Source: Caldisericota bacterium
GTDB lineage: Bacteria; Caldisericota; JANLFM01
DNA length: 64,000 bases
Direction: 5' to 3'
NCBI GenBank assembly: GCA_024655865.1
Contig: JANLFM010000009.1
Coordinates: forward strand, 1 to 64,000
Position 1 is the stretch's first letter, and each line of letters begins with the position of its first letter. The translations under genes and the position numbers were made by a program. Shown here in pieces: positions 16,282 to 25,589 of the stretch. Below the pieces are notes generated by a model. It searched no databases. It was not told the DNA's origin and was given only the letters and a program-made list of their open reading frames with translations.

Positions 16282-16992
16282 ATGAGGCGCATTAAAGTAA
16301 TTGTTCCTGTTGCAACCACGATATGGAATGAACCTAACCTTGCTGAGTTAAATAAGTACAAGGATGATTCCACTTCAATCGACCTTGTCAACATCGCGAA
16401 AGGCTCTGAATCCATCGAGAACGCATTTGATGAAGCCTGGTGTGCTTTGCCCACGCTCCAGGAGGTTATGAGAGCGGAACAGGAAGGCTACGATGGAGTG
16501 ATCATCTATTGCTTTGGCGACCCAAGTCTAAAAGCAGCTAAAGAAGGATTAAAAATTCCAGTCGTTGGGATCGGTGAGGCAAGCGTTTACATAGCCTCTT
16601 TAATTGGAAGAAAATTTGGTATTATTACAGCAGGTCCTCCAGAAGCAGGCCCTTACATCCTTGACAACCTGAAAGTCTACGAGTTAGATCATAAGTGCGT
16701 TGGGGTATGCTCTATAGGGATTCCAGTCCTAAGTTTGGTTGACTCCCAGGAAGAGGAGCTAAAAGCTCTACTTAAATTTGGATCCGAAATGATTGAAAAA
16801 GGTGCGGATGTACTCGTCTTGGGCTGTGGGAGTATGTATGGGGTCGCGGAAAAAGCCTCTCAGGAATTGGGTGTGCCCATTGTAGTTCCTGCTGCTGCTG
16901 CAATAAAACTATGTGAAAGCCTAATCTCGATGGGCTTGGCTCAGAGCAAAAAAGCCTACCCATTCCCGCCTCAAAAAAAGCGTTTCAGTTGA
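16282..16992 (+). CDS. Asp/Glu/hydantoin racemase family protein 1
   Basis: 236-aa protein of the cofactor-independent racemase superfamily, closest in motif to hydantoin racemase (HyuE). Both catalytic cysteines are present: one in IIYCFGDPSLKAAKE and one in VLGCGSMYG. AAGGAG lies six bases before the ATG, and the upstream gene ends 12 bases before. A second, diverged member closes the same operon. It would epimerise a five-membered cyclic amide or an acidic amino acid derivative. Confidence 0.82.
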   Translation: MRRIKVIVPVATTIWNEPNLAELNKYKDDSTSIDLVNIAKGSESIENAFDEAWCALPTLQEVMRAEQEGYDGVIIYCFGDPSLKAAKEGLKIPVVGIGEASVYIASLIGRKFGIITAGPPEAGPYILDNLKVYELDHKCVGVCSIGIPVLSLVDSQEEELKALLKFGSEMIEKGADVLVLGCGSMYGVAEKASQELGVPIVVPAAAAIKLCESLISMGLAQSKKAYPFPPQKKRFS

Positions 16993-17033
16993 AGATCAAG
17001 AACGAAAATTGAAATATAAGGAGGAGTTTTAAA

Positions 17034-18743
17034 GTGATCAATTGGAAGAAACATTTCGTATTGGTACTCAGTTTAGCCCTCTCATTAGTGCTTATAACAT
17101 CCTGTACTGCGCCCAGTCCTACCCCTACATCTTCATTACCAACACCAACTAGCGCAGCATCTCCCACTTCTTCCACCACTGCGCCACCGAGAGAGAAGAT
17201 GGTGCGCGTTGCGCAAGGTTTCCCGGTATACATTGACCCAGGAGTAGCTATTGATAACGTATCGAATGTTTGCGTTGTAAATTTCTATGACCCCCTGTTG
17301 ACTATCGATGAAAACGGTGATCCTCAACCAAAAGTGGCCGAAAGCTGGAAATTTGATCCCGATACACTTACTTATACTTTAAAGATAAGGAAGGGGATTA
17401 AGTTCCACAACGGAGATGAGCTAAAAGCCAGCGATGTTGTTTTTAGCTTAAAGCGATTGATTGATATGGGCGAGGGCTGGGGGTATTTGTTCCGTGGGGT
17501 AGTGAAAGAGGTTTCGGCCCCGGATGCAGAGACGGTAAAGATCGCTTTAGAGCGTCCAGTAGGGCCATTTTTGTTCTATCTTGAGCACGTGGCCGTGCTC
17601 AATGAGAAGCAGGTGATGGAGAACGCTCAAAAAGAAGGTCCCTATGGAGAGTTTGGCGATTACGGCAAGAGTTGGCTGCTCACGCATGATGCTGGTTCTG
17701 GGCCCTATATGGTTAAAGAGGTTAAGCTTGAGGAACATGTGATTGGCATTCGCAACCCAAATTATTGGCAGGAGATAGATAAGGATGCCCCTGATTCCTT
17801 CAAGATCATCGGCACTACAGAGCCGGTTACAGTACGCACCCTGATGGCTAAGAAGGAACTGGAGATCTCCGACGAATGGCAGCCTACAGAAAATTACGAT
17901 GCTATGAGCAAGCTGCCTGGCGTGAAAATAGCCAATTTAAGAACAGGGGCACCGTTAATGCTCATGTTTAACACATCAAAGCCGCCACTGGACGATGTGC
18001 ACTTCCGTCGGGCTGTAATGTACGTATTTGATTATGCTGTGTGTCAGGAGCAAATCCTGCCTACTGCGGAGCGTGCGCGGGGACCGATAAGCCCTATTAT
18101 CCCAGGCAGTGACCCAACATTGCCTCTGTTGGAAAGAAATGTTGAGAAGGCAAAAGCCGAGTTGGCACAATCTAAGTATGCGGGGCAACTGGATCAATAC
18201 CCTATCGAGTTCTGGTGGAATTCTGTAGTTCCTGATCAAGAAAAGATCGCTTTGCTCCTACAAAGCAACTGCGCGGAAATCGGTATCAAGGTGAATGTTG
18301 TAAAAAGTAGCTGGACCCAGTTCATAGATGCAGCTGCGAAACCAGATACTACTCCACACATATTTCCCGTGATCCACTCCTCTATTACATATCCTGAAGC
18401 TGGGTCACTCTTGTACCAAATTTATCATTCTAATACCCGGGGTACGTTCTTTAATATGCACTGGTTCGATGATACCACCCAAGCCGAAATTGACTCGATG
18501 CTCGAGGATGCTCTTGCCACTCTTGATAAAAATGAACGCTATGAGAAGTACAAAGCGATTATCAGGAAAATAATGGACCTGGCGCCGGATATCGTTGCCG
18601 TGGAGATGCCTCAGCGTCATGCTTACCAAGCAGAATACCTGATGTGGCCAACCGCGAAAGCGGCCGAGACAGGCGGAAAGATTTGCCTTTTGCCCGAATT
18701 ACGCATGCAATTCAAAGACATGAGGTTCATCGGTGGAGAATGA
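17034..18743 (+). CDS. Family-5 ABC substrate-binding lipoprotein (Opp/Dpp type)
   Basis: 569-aa extracytoplasmic solute-binding protein. A signal sequence ends in lipobox ITSC (C24), and a Ser/Thr/Pro-rich linker tethers the domain. SBP_bac_5 marks: YDPLLTIDENGDPQPKVAESW, the KFHNGDELKASDVVFSLKR stretch and FRRAVMYVFDY. The start is a GTG with GGAGGA nine bases upstream. It is the receptor for the permeases and ATPases 2-6 kb downstream. Substrate could be peptides, but several members bind nickel, opines or other small molecules. Confidence 0.9.
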   Translation: MINWKKHFVLVLSLALSLVLITSCTAPSPTPTSSLPTPTSAASPTSSTTAPPREKMVRVAQGFPVYIDPGVAIDNVSNVCVVNFYDPLLTIDENGDPQPKVAESWKFDPDTLTYTLKIRKGIKFHNGDELKASDVVFSLKRLIDMGEGWGYLFRGVVKEVSAPDAETVKIALERPVGPFLFYLEHVAVLNEKQVMENAQKEGPYGEFGDYGKSWLLTHDAGSGPYMVKEVKLEEHVIGIRNPNYWQEIDKDAPDSFKIIGTTEPVTVRTLMAKKELEISDEWQPTENYDAMSKLPGVKIANLRTGAPLMLMFNTSKPPLDDVHFRRAVMYVFDYAVCQEQILPTAERARGPISPIIPGSDPTLPLLERNVEKAKAELAQSKYAGQLDQYPIEFWWNSVVPDQEKIALLLQSNCAEIGIKVNVVKSSWTQFIDAAAKPDTTPHIFPVIHSSITYPEAGSLLYQIYHSNTRGTFFNMHWFDDTTQAEIDSMLEDALATLDKNERYEKYKAIIRKIMDLAPDIVAVEMPQRHAYQAEYLMWPTAKAAETGGKICLLPELRMQFKDMRFIGGE

Positions 18744-18769
18744 AAAGTTAAATCAGGAATAATTCTGCG

Positions 18770-18799
18770 AGGAGGAGGAGGCCGTCGCCCCCTCCTCCT
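18770..18799 (+). other. Intercistronic stem-loop
   Basis: A 13-position GC-rich stem (AGGAGGAGG against CCTCCTCCT, one A-C mismatch) with a CGTC loop lies between the binding-protein gene and the M20 peptidase. It lacks a T-run, so it is more likely an mRNA-stabilising or attenuating hairpin that raises binding-protein level over downstream genes. The purine arm also resembles repeated Shine-Dalgarno sequence. Confidence 0.55.
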
Positions 18800-18826
18800 T
18801 AAATTAGAACGAAAGGGGTTTAATGT

Positions 18827-19915
18827 ATGATCCAAATTGAACGAATGGTTCGCAACTTGTGTGAAATGGTTCAGATTCCAAGTGAATCTGGTGAAGAACA
18901 GGAGTTTATCAAGTACCTTGCCAGGAAGTTTGCTGATGATTTAGGCGCAAAATGCTATATCGATGACTACGGGAACCTTATTGCCAAGATTCCTGCTCGC
19001 TCATGTAGTAGCATGAGCCCTCTATTCTTCGCCATGCATGCAGATACTGTCAAACCCGGGAAGGGGATTCAACCTAAAGTGGTCAATGATTTTGTGTGCT
19101 CCAGTGGAGACACGATCTTAGGGGCAGACTGCAAGGCCGGAATTGCCGAGTTCATTGAGGCGGTTAAATCTGCTGATCGTTATCCTCCTTTAGAAGTTGT
19201 AATTACCAGAGAAGAGGAAATTGGTTTTGGGGGAGCTAAACATTTGGATTTTAACCAGATCACCGCCAAACAAGGTTTCCTATTAGACATGGATGCCCTT
19301 GATGCGATTGTTGTTGGTGGCCCTTCTCATATGCTCATCGATATCGAGATCACAGGCAAAGCCGCTCATGCCGGAATGGAACCAGAAAAGGGGATATCCG
19401 CAATAAAAGCGGCTGCTAACGCAATAGCTATTATCAAAGATGGGCGCATCGATGCGGAAACTACATCCAACATCGGCATCATTCAGGGCGGTCTAATCAG
19501 GAACGGAGTTCCGGAGAGAGTAACTATCAAGGCAGAAGCTCGTAGCTTAAACCACGAAAAGTGCCTCGCAGTGAGTCAGATCATAAAAGATGCTTTTGAA
19601 GTCTGCGCCAGAGCGATAGGAGCGAAGGCTGAGGTAGTCCTAAATCTTGCTTACAAGGCTACCCGCATTCCTGAGGACAGCCCAATGGTGAAAATCGCTC
19701 GTGAAGCTCTGGAAAGCGTGGGCATCCATCCGCGGACAATAGTAATTACCGGAGGATTAGAATCAGCAATTTACAACGAAAAAGGTATTCAAACTGTACC
19801 ACTGGGCAACGGGGTTAAAGACGAGCATTCCACGTCTGAAAGAGTAGCCATTTCTGATATGCAGACGGTGGTCCGGGTTTTGCATTATGTTTTCAATCAT
19901 TTTTGCAAAAGCTGA
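18827..19915 (+). CDS. M20-family metallopeptidase (PepT-like)
   Basis: 362-aa dinuclear zinc peptidase of the PepT-like M20 branch. Ligands and catalytic residues are visible: H71/D73 in MHADTVKPG, D101 in LGADCKAGI, the REEEIGFGG glutamates, DMDALD, and the final histidine in KDEHSTSE. A lid/dimerisation domain (about 170-280) holds GKAAHAGMEPEKG. It could trim imported peptides or hydrolyse N-carbamoyl/N-acyl amino acids, as related M20 enzymes do in hydantoin pathways. No signal peptide, so cytoplasmic. Confidence 0.85.
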   Translation: MIQIERMVRNLCEMVQIPSESGEEQEFIKYLARKFADDLGAKCYIDDYGNLIAKIPARSCSSMSPLFFAMHADTVKPGKGIQPKVVNDFVCSSGDTILGADCKAGIAEFIEAVKSADRYPPLEVVITREEEIGFGGAKHLDFNQITAKQGFLLDMDALDAIVVGGPSHMLIDIEITGKAAHAGMEPEKGISAIKAAANAIAIIKDGRIDAETTSNIGIIQGGLIRNGVPERVTIKAEARSLNHEKCLAVSQIIKDAFEVCARAIGAKAEVVLNLAYKATRIPEDSPMVKIAREALESVGIHPRTIVITGGLESAIYNEKGIQTVPLGNGVKDEHSTSERVAISDMQTVVRVLHYVFNHFCKS

Positions 19916-19924
19916 AATTTAAAA

Positions 19925-20440
19925 ATGGAAATCTTAAATGTCATTCAGGGTCGACGTAGCATAAGAAGATACCGGCCTGATCCCGTAAGTGTGGATCAAT
20001 TACAAGCCCTTGTTTCAGAAGCAGGGATCTGGGCACCTTCTGCTGGTAATACGCAAACATGGCGGTTTGCTGTAATTACAAACTCATTATTGCTGCATAA
20101 AATAAAATTGGTTAGCCCAGGGCTTTTAGGTTCCCCTCCCGCATTGATTGTAATTTGTCAAGATCTGGAAGAGGCCCAACTGAAAGGCGGATCATTAGGG
20201 CCCCAATTCTTAGCAATCGCAGATGCTGCTATGGCTGCGCAGAACATTATGCTCTACGCCCATGCTCTTGGTCTTGGAACCTGTGTAATTGCATCCTTTC
20301 ACCGAGAAGCATTGCAAGCAATCCTTGGTTTACCCCGTTCAATTGCTCCAATTTTTATAGTATCGGTTGGTTATCCAGAGTGTACACCAAGAACCCCAAT
20401 TCGAAAGAAGGACGTGATTTGGTTCAATGAATACAAATAG
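19925..20440 (+). CDS. Nitroreductase-family flavoprotein
   Basis: 171-aa FMN-dependent oxidoreductase. RRSIRRYRPDPVSVDQL and WAPSAGNTQTWRF are the FMN phosphate and ring binding regions, and ALGLGTCVIASFHREALQ and GYPE are the C-terminal family marks. It starts nine bases after the M20 gene and overlaps the next ORF. Placement inside an importer operon suggests it reduces the imported substrate, though this is inference. Such short members often act on nitro groups, ene bonds or iodotyrosine-like substrates. Confidence 0.83.
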   Translation: MEILNVIQGRRSIRRYRPDPVSVDQLQALVSEAGIWAPSAGNTQTWRFAVITNSLLLHKIKLVSPGLLGSPPALIVICQDLEEAQLKGGSLGPQFLAIADAAMAAQNIMLYAHALGLGTCVIASFHREALQAILGLPRSIAPIFIVSVGYPECTPRTPIRKKDVIWFNEYK

Positions 20441-20753
20441 GGATCAGCGGACAAAACAGATTTATCAGCAGCTTATTGAGTTAATTTGTTACATAATTGT
20501 TAGCGCTCGCAATTTAGTCCAGGAACCAAAACTATACGGGCCTTTACGGATGATTGATGTTGCGGGAAGACTAGTCGACATATTAAGTTGTGAAGACATC
20601 GAATTTCCTCTTTTACCAGTTTTCCGCAAACACATTGAAACCGCAAAGGATAGTATTATCGAAGGAGAAGCTTCTTTCGCTGCAAATTTAGAGTCTTTGG
20701 TATCTGATGTGATATCTGTTTTGGCTAACAGTCAAAAGGAGGGTACCCTGTGA
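20427..20753 (+). CDS. Small conserved hypothetical protein (possible DUF6092)
   Basis: 108-aa helical protein without membrane segments or cysteine motifs. The stretch SARNLVQEPKLYGPLRMIDVAGRLVDIL recalls a small uncharacterised family (DUF6092) found near peptide importers, but I give that name with low certainty. It overlaps the nitroreductase by 14 bases and the next permease by four (GTGA), so it is genuinely translated in the operon. Function unknown; perhaps a partner of the nitroreductase. Confidence 0.65.
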   Translation: MNTNRDQRTKQIYQQLIELICYIIVSARNLVQEPKLYGPLRMIDVAGRLVDILSCEDIEFPLLPVFRKHIETAKDSIIEGEASFAANLESLVSDVISVLANSQKEGTL

Positions 20754-21775
20754 AACTTGGGCCATTTATTCTCCGTCGCCTTTTATTGAGCATTTTTGTT
20801 CTTATTGGCTTATCGATAGTTATCTTTATTTTAGCTCGCGTAGTTCCCGGTGATCCAGCCCGGCTAGCTTTAGGACCAAGAGCGCCAGAAGATGTGGTTG
20901 AACAACTCCGCAAGGAATTACACATGGACAAGTCTTTACCGGAACAATATTGGATTTGGTTGACAAATGCCCTTCGTGGCGACCTTGGTAAATCGCTGGT
21001 GACTAAGCGCCCAGTGATTGAGGATATAAAAGAATACCTTCCTGCTACCTTGGAATTAGTCTTCTTTACTGCTATTTTCATGGTTTTCTTTGCTATTCTC
21101 CTTGGTACTCTTGCGGCCAGATATAAAGACAGGTGGGTAGACGGCGTGATTCGCATTTTCTCTTACATTGGCGTTTCTATTCCTGCATTCGTTTTAGCAG
21201 TGTTCTTTATCCTGATTTTCGGTTATGCTTGGCCAATTTTGCCGGTACTTGGTCGTTTGGGCTCTCAGTTCACTGTGGCAAGGGTTACAGGATTTATGAT
21301 TTTGGACTCCATGCTTGCGGGAAATTGGACTGCAGCTTGGAATGCATTTACGCACTTGATTTTGCCCGCAATCGCCTTGGCACTCGGTGGCACATTTCAA
21401 GAAGCCAGAATTACTCGTTCCAGCATGGTTGATAACTTGTCCAAAGATTTCATTGCTGCAGAAAGAGGGTATGGAATTCCTGAAAGGAGAATCATGTTTA
21501 AATATCTGCTTAAGCCCTCATTGATTCCGACAGTTTCTGTAATGGGAATGGATATTGCAGCGACGATAGGCAACGCCTTTTTGGTCGAGATGATTTTCAA
21601 CTGGCCAGGCATTTCCCGTTACGGAATCAACGCTATGCTTTTTAAAGACTTGAACGCGATCTCGGGGGTAGTGCTGATAATAGGGTTAATCTTTGCACTC
21701 ACCAATATCGTCGTTGATATTATTGTTGCTTTTCTGGATCCTCGTGTCCGTTTGGGCGGAATAAGGGGGCAATAA
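20750..21775 (+). CDS. ABC importer permease, DppB/OppB type
   Basis: 341-aa permease with six predicted helices. The N-terminus LGPFILRRLLLSIFVLIGLSI and VPGDPARLALGPRAPED are typical DppB features, and the EAA loop for ATPase contact is in FIAAERGYGIPERRIMFKYLL. Start is GTG with AAAGGAGGG seven bases before it. An insertion before the EAA loop (GYAWPILPVLGRLGSQF region) is usual for this family. Confidence 0.9.
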   Translation: MKLGPFILRRLLLSIFVLIGLSIVIFILARVVPGDPARLALGPRAPEDVVEQLRKELHMDKSLPEQYWIWLTNALRGDLGKSLVTKRPVIEDIKEYLPATLELVFFTAIFMVFFAILLGTLAARYKDRWVDGVIRIFSYIGVSIPAFVLAVFFILIFGYAWPILPVLGRLGSQFTVARVTGFMILDSMLAGNWTAAWNAFTHLILPAIALALGGTFQEARITRSSMVDNLSKDFIAAERGYGIPERRIMFKYLLKPSLIPTVSVMGMDIAATIGNAFLVEMIFNWPGISRYGINAMLFKDLNAISGVVLIIGLIFALTNIVVDIIVAFLDPRVRLGGIRGQ

Positions 21776-21776
21776 T

Positions 21777-22691
21777 ATGGCCAATAAAAATTTTCTGGCA
21801 GTAACTGTTGAAAAGCCTCGAGAAAAGGGAAAGTGGCACAGGTTTTGGGATAGGGTATCTCGATACTGGTACCACTTTTCTCGCAATAAACTTTCCGTCG
21901 TGGGATTGGCGATTGTCGTTTTGGTGATTATACTAGCCATTTTTGCTCCTTTGGTAACGCCTTACCCTGAACATGCAGGCCCATTTGTCGACTATAAAAA
22001 TGCTGGTCAGCCTCCTAGCGCTAAGTATTGGCTTGGAACTGATCCCATCGGCAGAGATATCTTTTCTCGGATAATCTTTGCCTTCCGTGGTGCCCTGGTT
22101 ATGTCAATTCTGGTTTTAGCAATCGCCGTACCAGTTGGTACTGTTTTTGGCCTTCTGGCTGGGTTTTATCATGGGACGATTATAGATACCGTTATTATGC
22201 GCATTTCAGACATATTCCTCTCCGTCCCCTCTCTTGTTCTTGCTCTGGCCATCGCTGCAGTGCTTAAGCCAAACCTAATGAATTCCATGATTGCGGTCAC
22301 AGTAATGTGGTGGCCATGGTATACGCGCCTTGTTTATGGTATGGCTTCCTCAATTCGAAACGATTATTTTGTAATTGCAGCAGAGTTGAGTGGAGCGAGC
22401 AAATTCCACATTATTTTCCGCGAAATTTTGCCCAATTGCCTTTCTCCTGTTTTCACGAAAATGGCCTTAGATGTGGGATGGGTGATTTTGATTGGTGCTT
22501 CGCTGAGCTTCGTAGGACTCGGGGAACAACCACCTACGCCAGCGTTAGGCCAGATGGTATCGGATGGCGCTAGGTATTTACCCCAGCTTTGGTGGATGAG
22601 CGTTTTTCCAGCTCTGGCTATAATCATCGTAATTTTAGGTTTTAATCTTTTTGGAGATGGAATTCGGGATATGTTGCAGTCTTCCCGTTAA
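21777..22691 (+). CDS. ABC importer permease, DppC/OppC type
   Basis: 304-aa permease partner. It has the OppC_N region (FWDRVSRYWYHFSRNKLSVVG), YWLGTDPIGRDIFSRII, and the EAA loop YFVIAAELSGASKFHIIFREILPN. The last segment ends NLFGDGIRDMLQ, typical for DppC. One base separates it from the DppB gene. Confidence 0.9.
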   Translation: MANKNFLAVTVEKPREKGKWHRFWDRVSRYWYHFSRNKLSVVGLAIVVLVIILAIFAPLVTPYPEHAGPFVDYKNAGQPPSAKYWLGTDPIGRDIFSRIIFAFRGALVMSILVLAIAVPVGTVFGLLAGFYHGTIIDTVIMRISDIFLSVPSLVLALAIAAVLKPNLMNSMIAVTVMWWPWYTRLVYGMASSIRNDYFVIAAELSGASKFHIIFREILPNCLSPVFTKMALDVGWVILIGASLSFVGLGEQPPTPALGQMVSDGARYLPQLWWMSVFPALAIIIVILGFNLFGDGIRDMLQSSR

Positions 22692-22714
22692 ATGGCCTAA
22701 AGAGAGGAGCGCTA

Positions 22715-23701
22715 ATGGACGATAAGACCTTACTCGAGATAAAGGATCTTCATGTTTGGTACAAAGTTTATGGAGGCTACCTAAAGGTTCTTCATGGAGT
22801 GAATTTTTTAGTGCGTAAAGGAGAGCGAGTGGGACTAGTAGGGGAAGCCGGGTGCGGCAAAACTACTACCATGAAATCGATCCTGCAAATTCTTCCGCCA
22901 GGTGACTCTCGCATTCCTAAGGGAGAAATAATTTATAAGGGGAAGGATATCTTGAAAATGAGCTTTGGCGAGCTTCAAAGGCTTCGCTCCAAAGAGGTTG
23001 CCATGATCTTTCAAGACCCGACTGCTGCCCTGAACCCAGTTTTCACAATAGGAGCTCAAATCGGGGACGTCGTCAGATATTCAATCGCCTTAGAAGAGAA
23101 GAGAGTTAAGAAAGAAAAAATTAAAACGCTGTCAGCTAGGGCTCTAAAAGAGGTTTACATGCCAGACCCTGAGAGAATCTTAACGAACTACCCCTTTCAG
23201 TTGAGTGGTGGCATGCGACAGAGGGTTTGTATTGCAATGTCCATTTCCTCTCCTCGAAACCTGCTCATCGCTGATGAACCCGGAACATCCCTGGACGTTA
23301 CAATTCAGGACCAGATCCTTCGCCTCCTAAAGGAGATTGTGGAGAAGCAAGGGACCTCTATCATTTTAATCACCCACTCTCTGGGCGTTGCCCGGGAAAT
23401 GACTGACAGGATATACGTGATGTATGCGGGGACAATCGTGGAAACCGCTCCCGCCAAAGACCTTTTTAAGAATCCGGTGCATCCATATACCAGAGGTCTA
23501 CTGGCCTCCGTTCCTAAAATATCCGGAGGGGGAATAGCCCGGGGCATTCCAGGAAGAATCCCGGATTACCTGAATCCTCCACCTGGCTGCCGATTCCAGC
23601 CAAGGTGCGAATACGCTACTCCTTCTTGCCAGGAGAAACCGCCTCAATTGTTCGAGATTGATAAAGACCACTTTGTAGCATGTTATTTGGCTCAGAGGTG
23701 A
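22715..23701 (+). CDS. ABC importer ATPase, DppD/OppD type
   Basis: 328-aa ATPase. Walker A GEAGCGKTT, signature LSGGMRQRV, Walker B LLIADEPGTSLDV and switch His in ITHSLGV. The second residue of the canonical GESGCGKT is changed (S to A), which is tolerated. Note LDV in place of LDVT with T present after it. The oligopeptide C-terminal domain with PGCRFQPRCEYATPSC carries the cysteines that ligate a 4Fe-4S cluster in some relatives. Confidence 0.9.
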   Translation: MDDKTLLEIKDLHVWYKVYGGYLKVLHGVNFLVRKGERVGLVGEAGCGKTTTMKSILQILPPGDSRIPKGEIIYKGKDILKMSFGELQRLRSKEVAMIFQDPTAALNPVFTIGAQIGDVVRYSIALEEKRVKKEKIKTLSARALKEVYMPDPERILTNYPFQLSGGMRQRVCIAMSISSPRNLLIADEPGTSLDVTIQDQILRLLKEIVEKQGTSIILITHSLGVAREMTDRIYVMYAGTIVETAPAKDLFKNPVHPYTRGLLASVPKISGGGIARGIPGRIPDYLNPPPGCRFQPRCEYATPSCQEKPPQLFEIDKDHFVACYLAQR

Positions 23702-23706
23702 ATGCA

Positions 23707-24705
23707 ATGACTCAACAGGGAAATAGTGAAATCTTGAAAGTCGTAAATTTGAAAAAGTACTTCCGCATTGGCAAGGATAAGAGGGGTCCGATTTACGTTC
23801 GTGCTGTCGATGGGGTAAGCTTCAATGTCAAATATGGTGAGACTCTGGGATTAGTAGGAGAATCTGGTTCTGGGAAGAGCACGATCGCTTATACAGTTGT
23901 GGGAATGTATCGCCCGACATCAGGACAAATTCTTTTTAAGAATCAGAATATCGGCATGGAAGCAGTGAGGAGGCCATTGTCCCTTAAAAAGGAAATCCAG
24001 ATCGTTTTTCAAGACCCGGGATCCTCTCTTAATCCAAGGCAAACAATTGAACAAATTTTAAGGCTGCCTCTTAAGCTTCACACCAACACGCCAAAGAAAC
24101 AACTTAAAGAAAAAATGATTGAGCTTCTGGAAAAGGTTGAACTTCCTGCGGATTATCTGTACAAATCACCCCCATCCATCGGTGGTGGGGAAAAACAAAT
24201 GGTGGCCATTGCCAGAGCTCTGGCCCCTAACCCCTCCCTGATTGTTCTTGACGAACCCACTTCCGCTTTGGATGTCTCAGTGCAGGCAAAGATCATCAAT
24301 AAACTAATGGATCTGCAAAAAGAACTGAACTTAACCTATTTGTTCATCACCCATGACCTGAGCCTGATGAGAAATGTAGCGAACAGAATCGCAATCATGT
24401 ATCTGGGAAAAATTTGCGAGGTTGCTGATGCCGCCACCTTCTTTGAAAAGCCTCTCCACCCCTATACCCAGATGCTCATCTCCTCGGTGCCTGTGGTTAC
24501 CGAAGAGGAGGAGAGACTAAAGCCCAAGAAGGTCGTGTCTATAGGGGAAATCCCCAGCCCTGTCAACATTCCACCGGGATGCAGTTTCCATCTGAGGTGC
24601 CCATATAAAATGCCGATCTGCTCGGAGGTTGATCCCGAGATGAAAGAGGTTGCTCCTGAACACATTGTTAGGTGTCATCTTTTCGGGAAACAGGCAAGTG
24701 GATAG
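23707..24705 (+). CDS. ABC importer ATPase, DppF/OppF type
   Basis: 332-aa ATPase from the chosen start. The ORF track begins nine codons upstream inside the dppD-like gene; the ATG at 23707 has AGAGGTG seven bases before it and gives MTQQGN. Walker [10 protein letters not shown], signature variant IGGGEKQMV (normally LSGGQRQ), Walker [14 protein letters not shown], switch His ITHDL. C-terminal [17 protein letters not shown] holds the oligopeptide-domain cysteines. The changed signature motif is notable but other ATPase motifs are intact. Confidence 0.9.
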   Translation: MTQQGNSEILKVVNLKKYFRIGKDKRGPIYVRAVDGVSFNVKYGETLGLVGESGSGKSTIAYTVVGMYRPTSGQILFKNQNIGMEAVRRPLSLKKEIQIVFQDPGSSLNPRQTIEQILRLPLKLHTNTPKKQLKEKMIELLEKVELPADYLYKSPPSIGGGEKQMVAIARALAPNPSLIVLDEPTSALDVSVQAKIINKLMDLQKELNLTYLFITHDLSLMRNVANRIAIMYLGKICEVADAATFFEKPLHPYTQMLISSVPVVTEEEERLKPKKVVSIGEIPSPVNIPPGCSFHLRCPYKMPICSEVDPEMKEVAPEHIVRCHLFGKQASG

Positions 24706-24719
24706 GAGGCGGATAAATA

Positions 24720-25469
24720 GTGCAAAGGAAAATTCTCTACATAGAACCCGTTGTGAGCAATATGGCAGCTTCCTGGAAAGAGTATCTATCAAAATTTATT
24801 TCCCCGGAGACGGAACTTGAGGTAACTTCTCTGCCCGAAGGTCCCAGGCATCTGGAATATTATTCTTACGGATCGCTGGTCGTGCCTCAACTTTTAAAAA
24901 TTATAAGAAAAGCGGAAAGAGAAAATTTCGATGGGGCAATCATCGGGTGCTTTTACGATCCTGGTTTAAGGGAAGCCCGAGAAATCGCAGAGCAATTAGT
25001 GGTTACTGCTCCCGCTGAAGCTTCAATGCATATTGCTTCTACCTTGGGGCAGCGCTTTTCCATAATCGTTACAGAAAATAAAACTGTACCTCTCATGAGG
25101 GAGAATGTCATTAAATACGGGTTTTTGGATCATTTAGCATCCTTCCGGGCCCTTGGCATGGGGGTTCTGGAGCTCCAAGTTGATCCGGAGGAAACCAAAA
25201 GGAGAATCGTGCGGGCCGCGGAGCAAGCCATAGAGCAAGATGGAGCGGAAGTCATCATCCTCGGTTGTACTATTCAATTCGGGTTCTATCAGGAATTGCA
25301 GGGTACTTTAAGAGTTCCGGTAATAGACGTTGCCTGTGCTGCCTTGAATTATGCTGAATTCCTCATAGATTTGAAGGATAAACACGGCTGGTATTTTAAC
25401 AAGAAGAACGAGTATCTTCCACCTCCAAGAGAAGAAATAGAAGCCTGGAAACTTTCAGAGTTATTTTAA
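24720..25469 (+). CDS. Asp/Glu/hydantoin racemase family protein 2
   Basis: 249-aa member of the same superfamily as the 16282 gene but clearly diverged. Both cysteines are kept: IIGCFYDPGLREARE and VIILGCTIQFG. GTG start with AGGAGG eight bases before it. As the last gene of the operon it brackets the importer together with the first racemase, hinting at two epimerisation steps or two substrates. The C-terminal tail (NKKNEYLPPPREE) is absent in the first copy. Confidence 0.8.
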   Translation: MQRKILYIEPVVSNMAASWKEYLSKFISPETELEVTSLPEGPRHLEYYSYGSLVVPQLLKIIRKAERENFDGAIIGCFYDPGLREAREIAEQLVVTAPAEASMHIASTLGQRFSIIVTENKTVPLMRENVIKYGFLDHLASFRALGMGVLELQVDPEETKRRIVRAAEQAIEQDGAEVIILGCTIQFGFYQELQGTLRVPVIDVACAALNYAEFLIDLKDKHGWYFNKKNEYLPPPREEIEAWKLSELF

Positions 25470-25589
25470 ATACTTTTGATGCAAAATTTTTTGCCCCACG
25501 GATTACTTCTGCTCCTGAGAAAAAAGACCCCTCGGTTAAATCTTGATCGAGACCTCATGATTATTGAAAACGGAGAAAAATAGGGCCCT

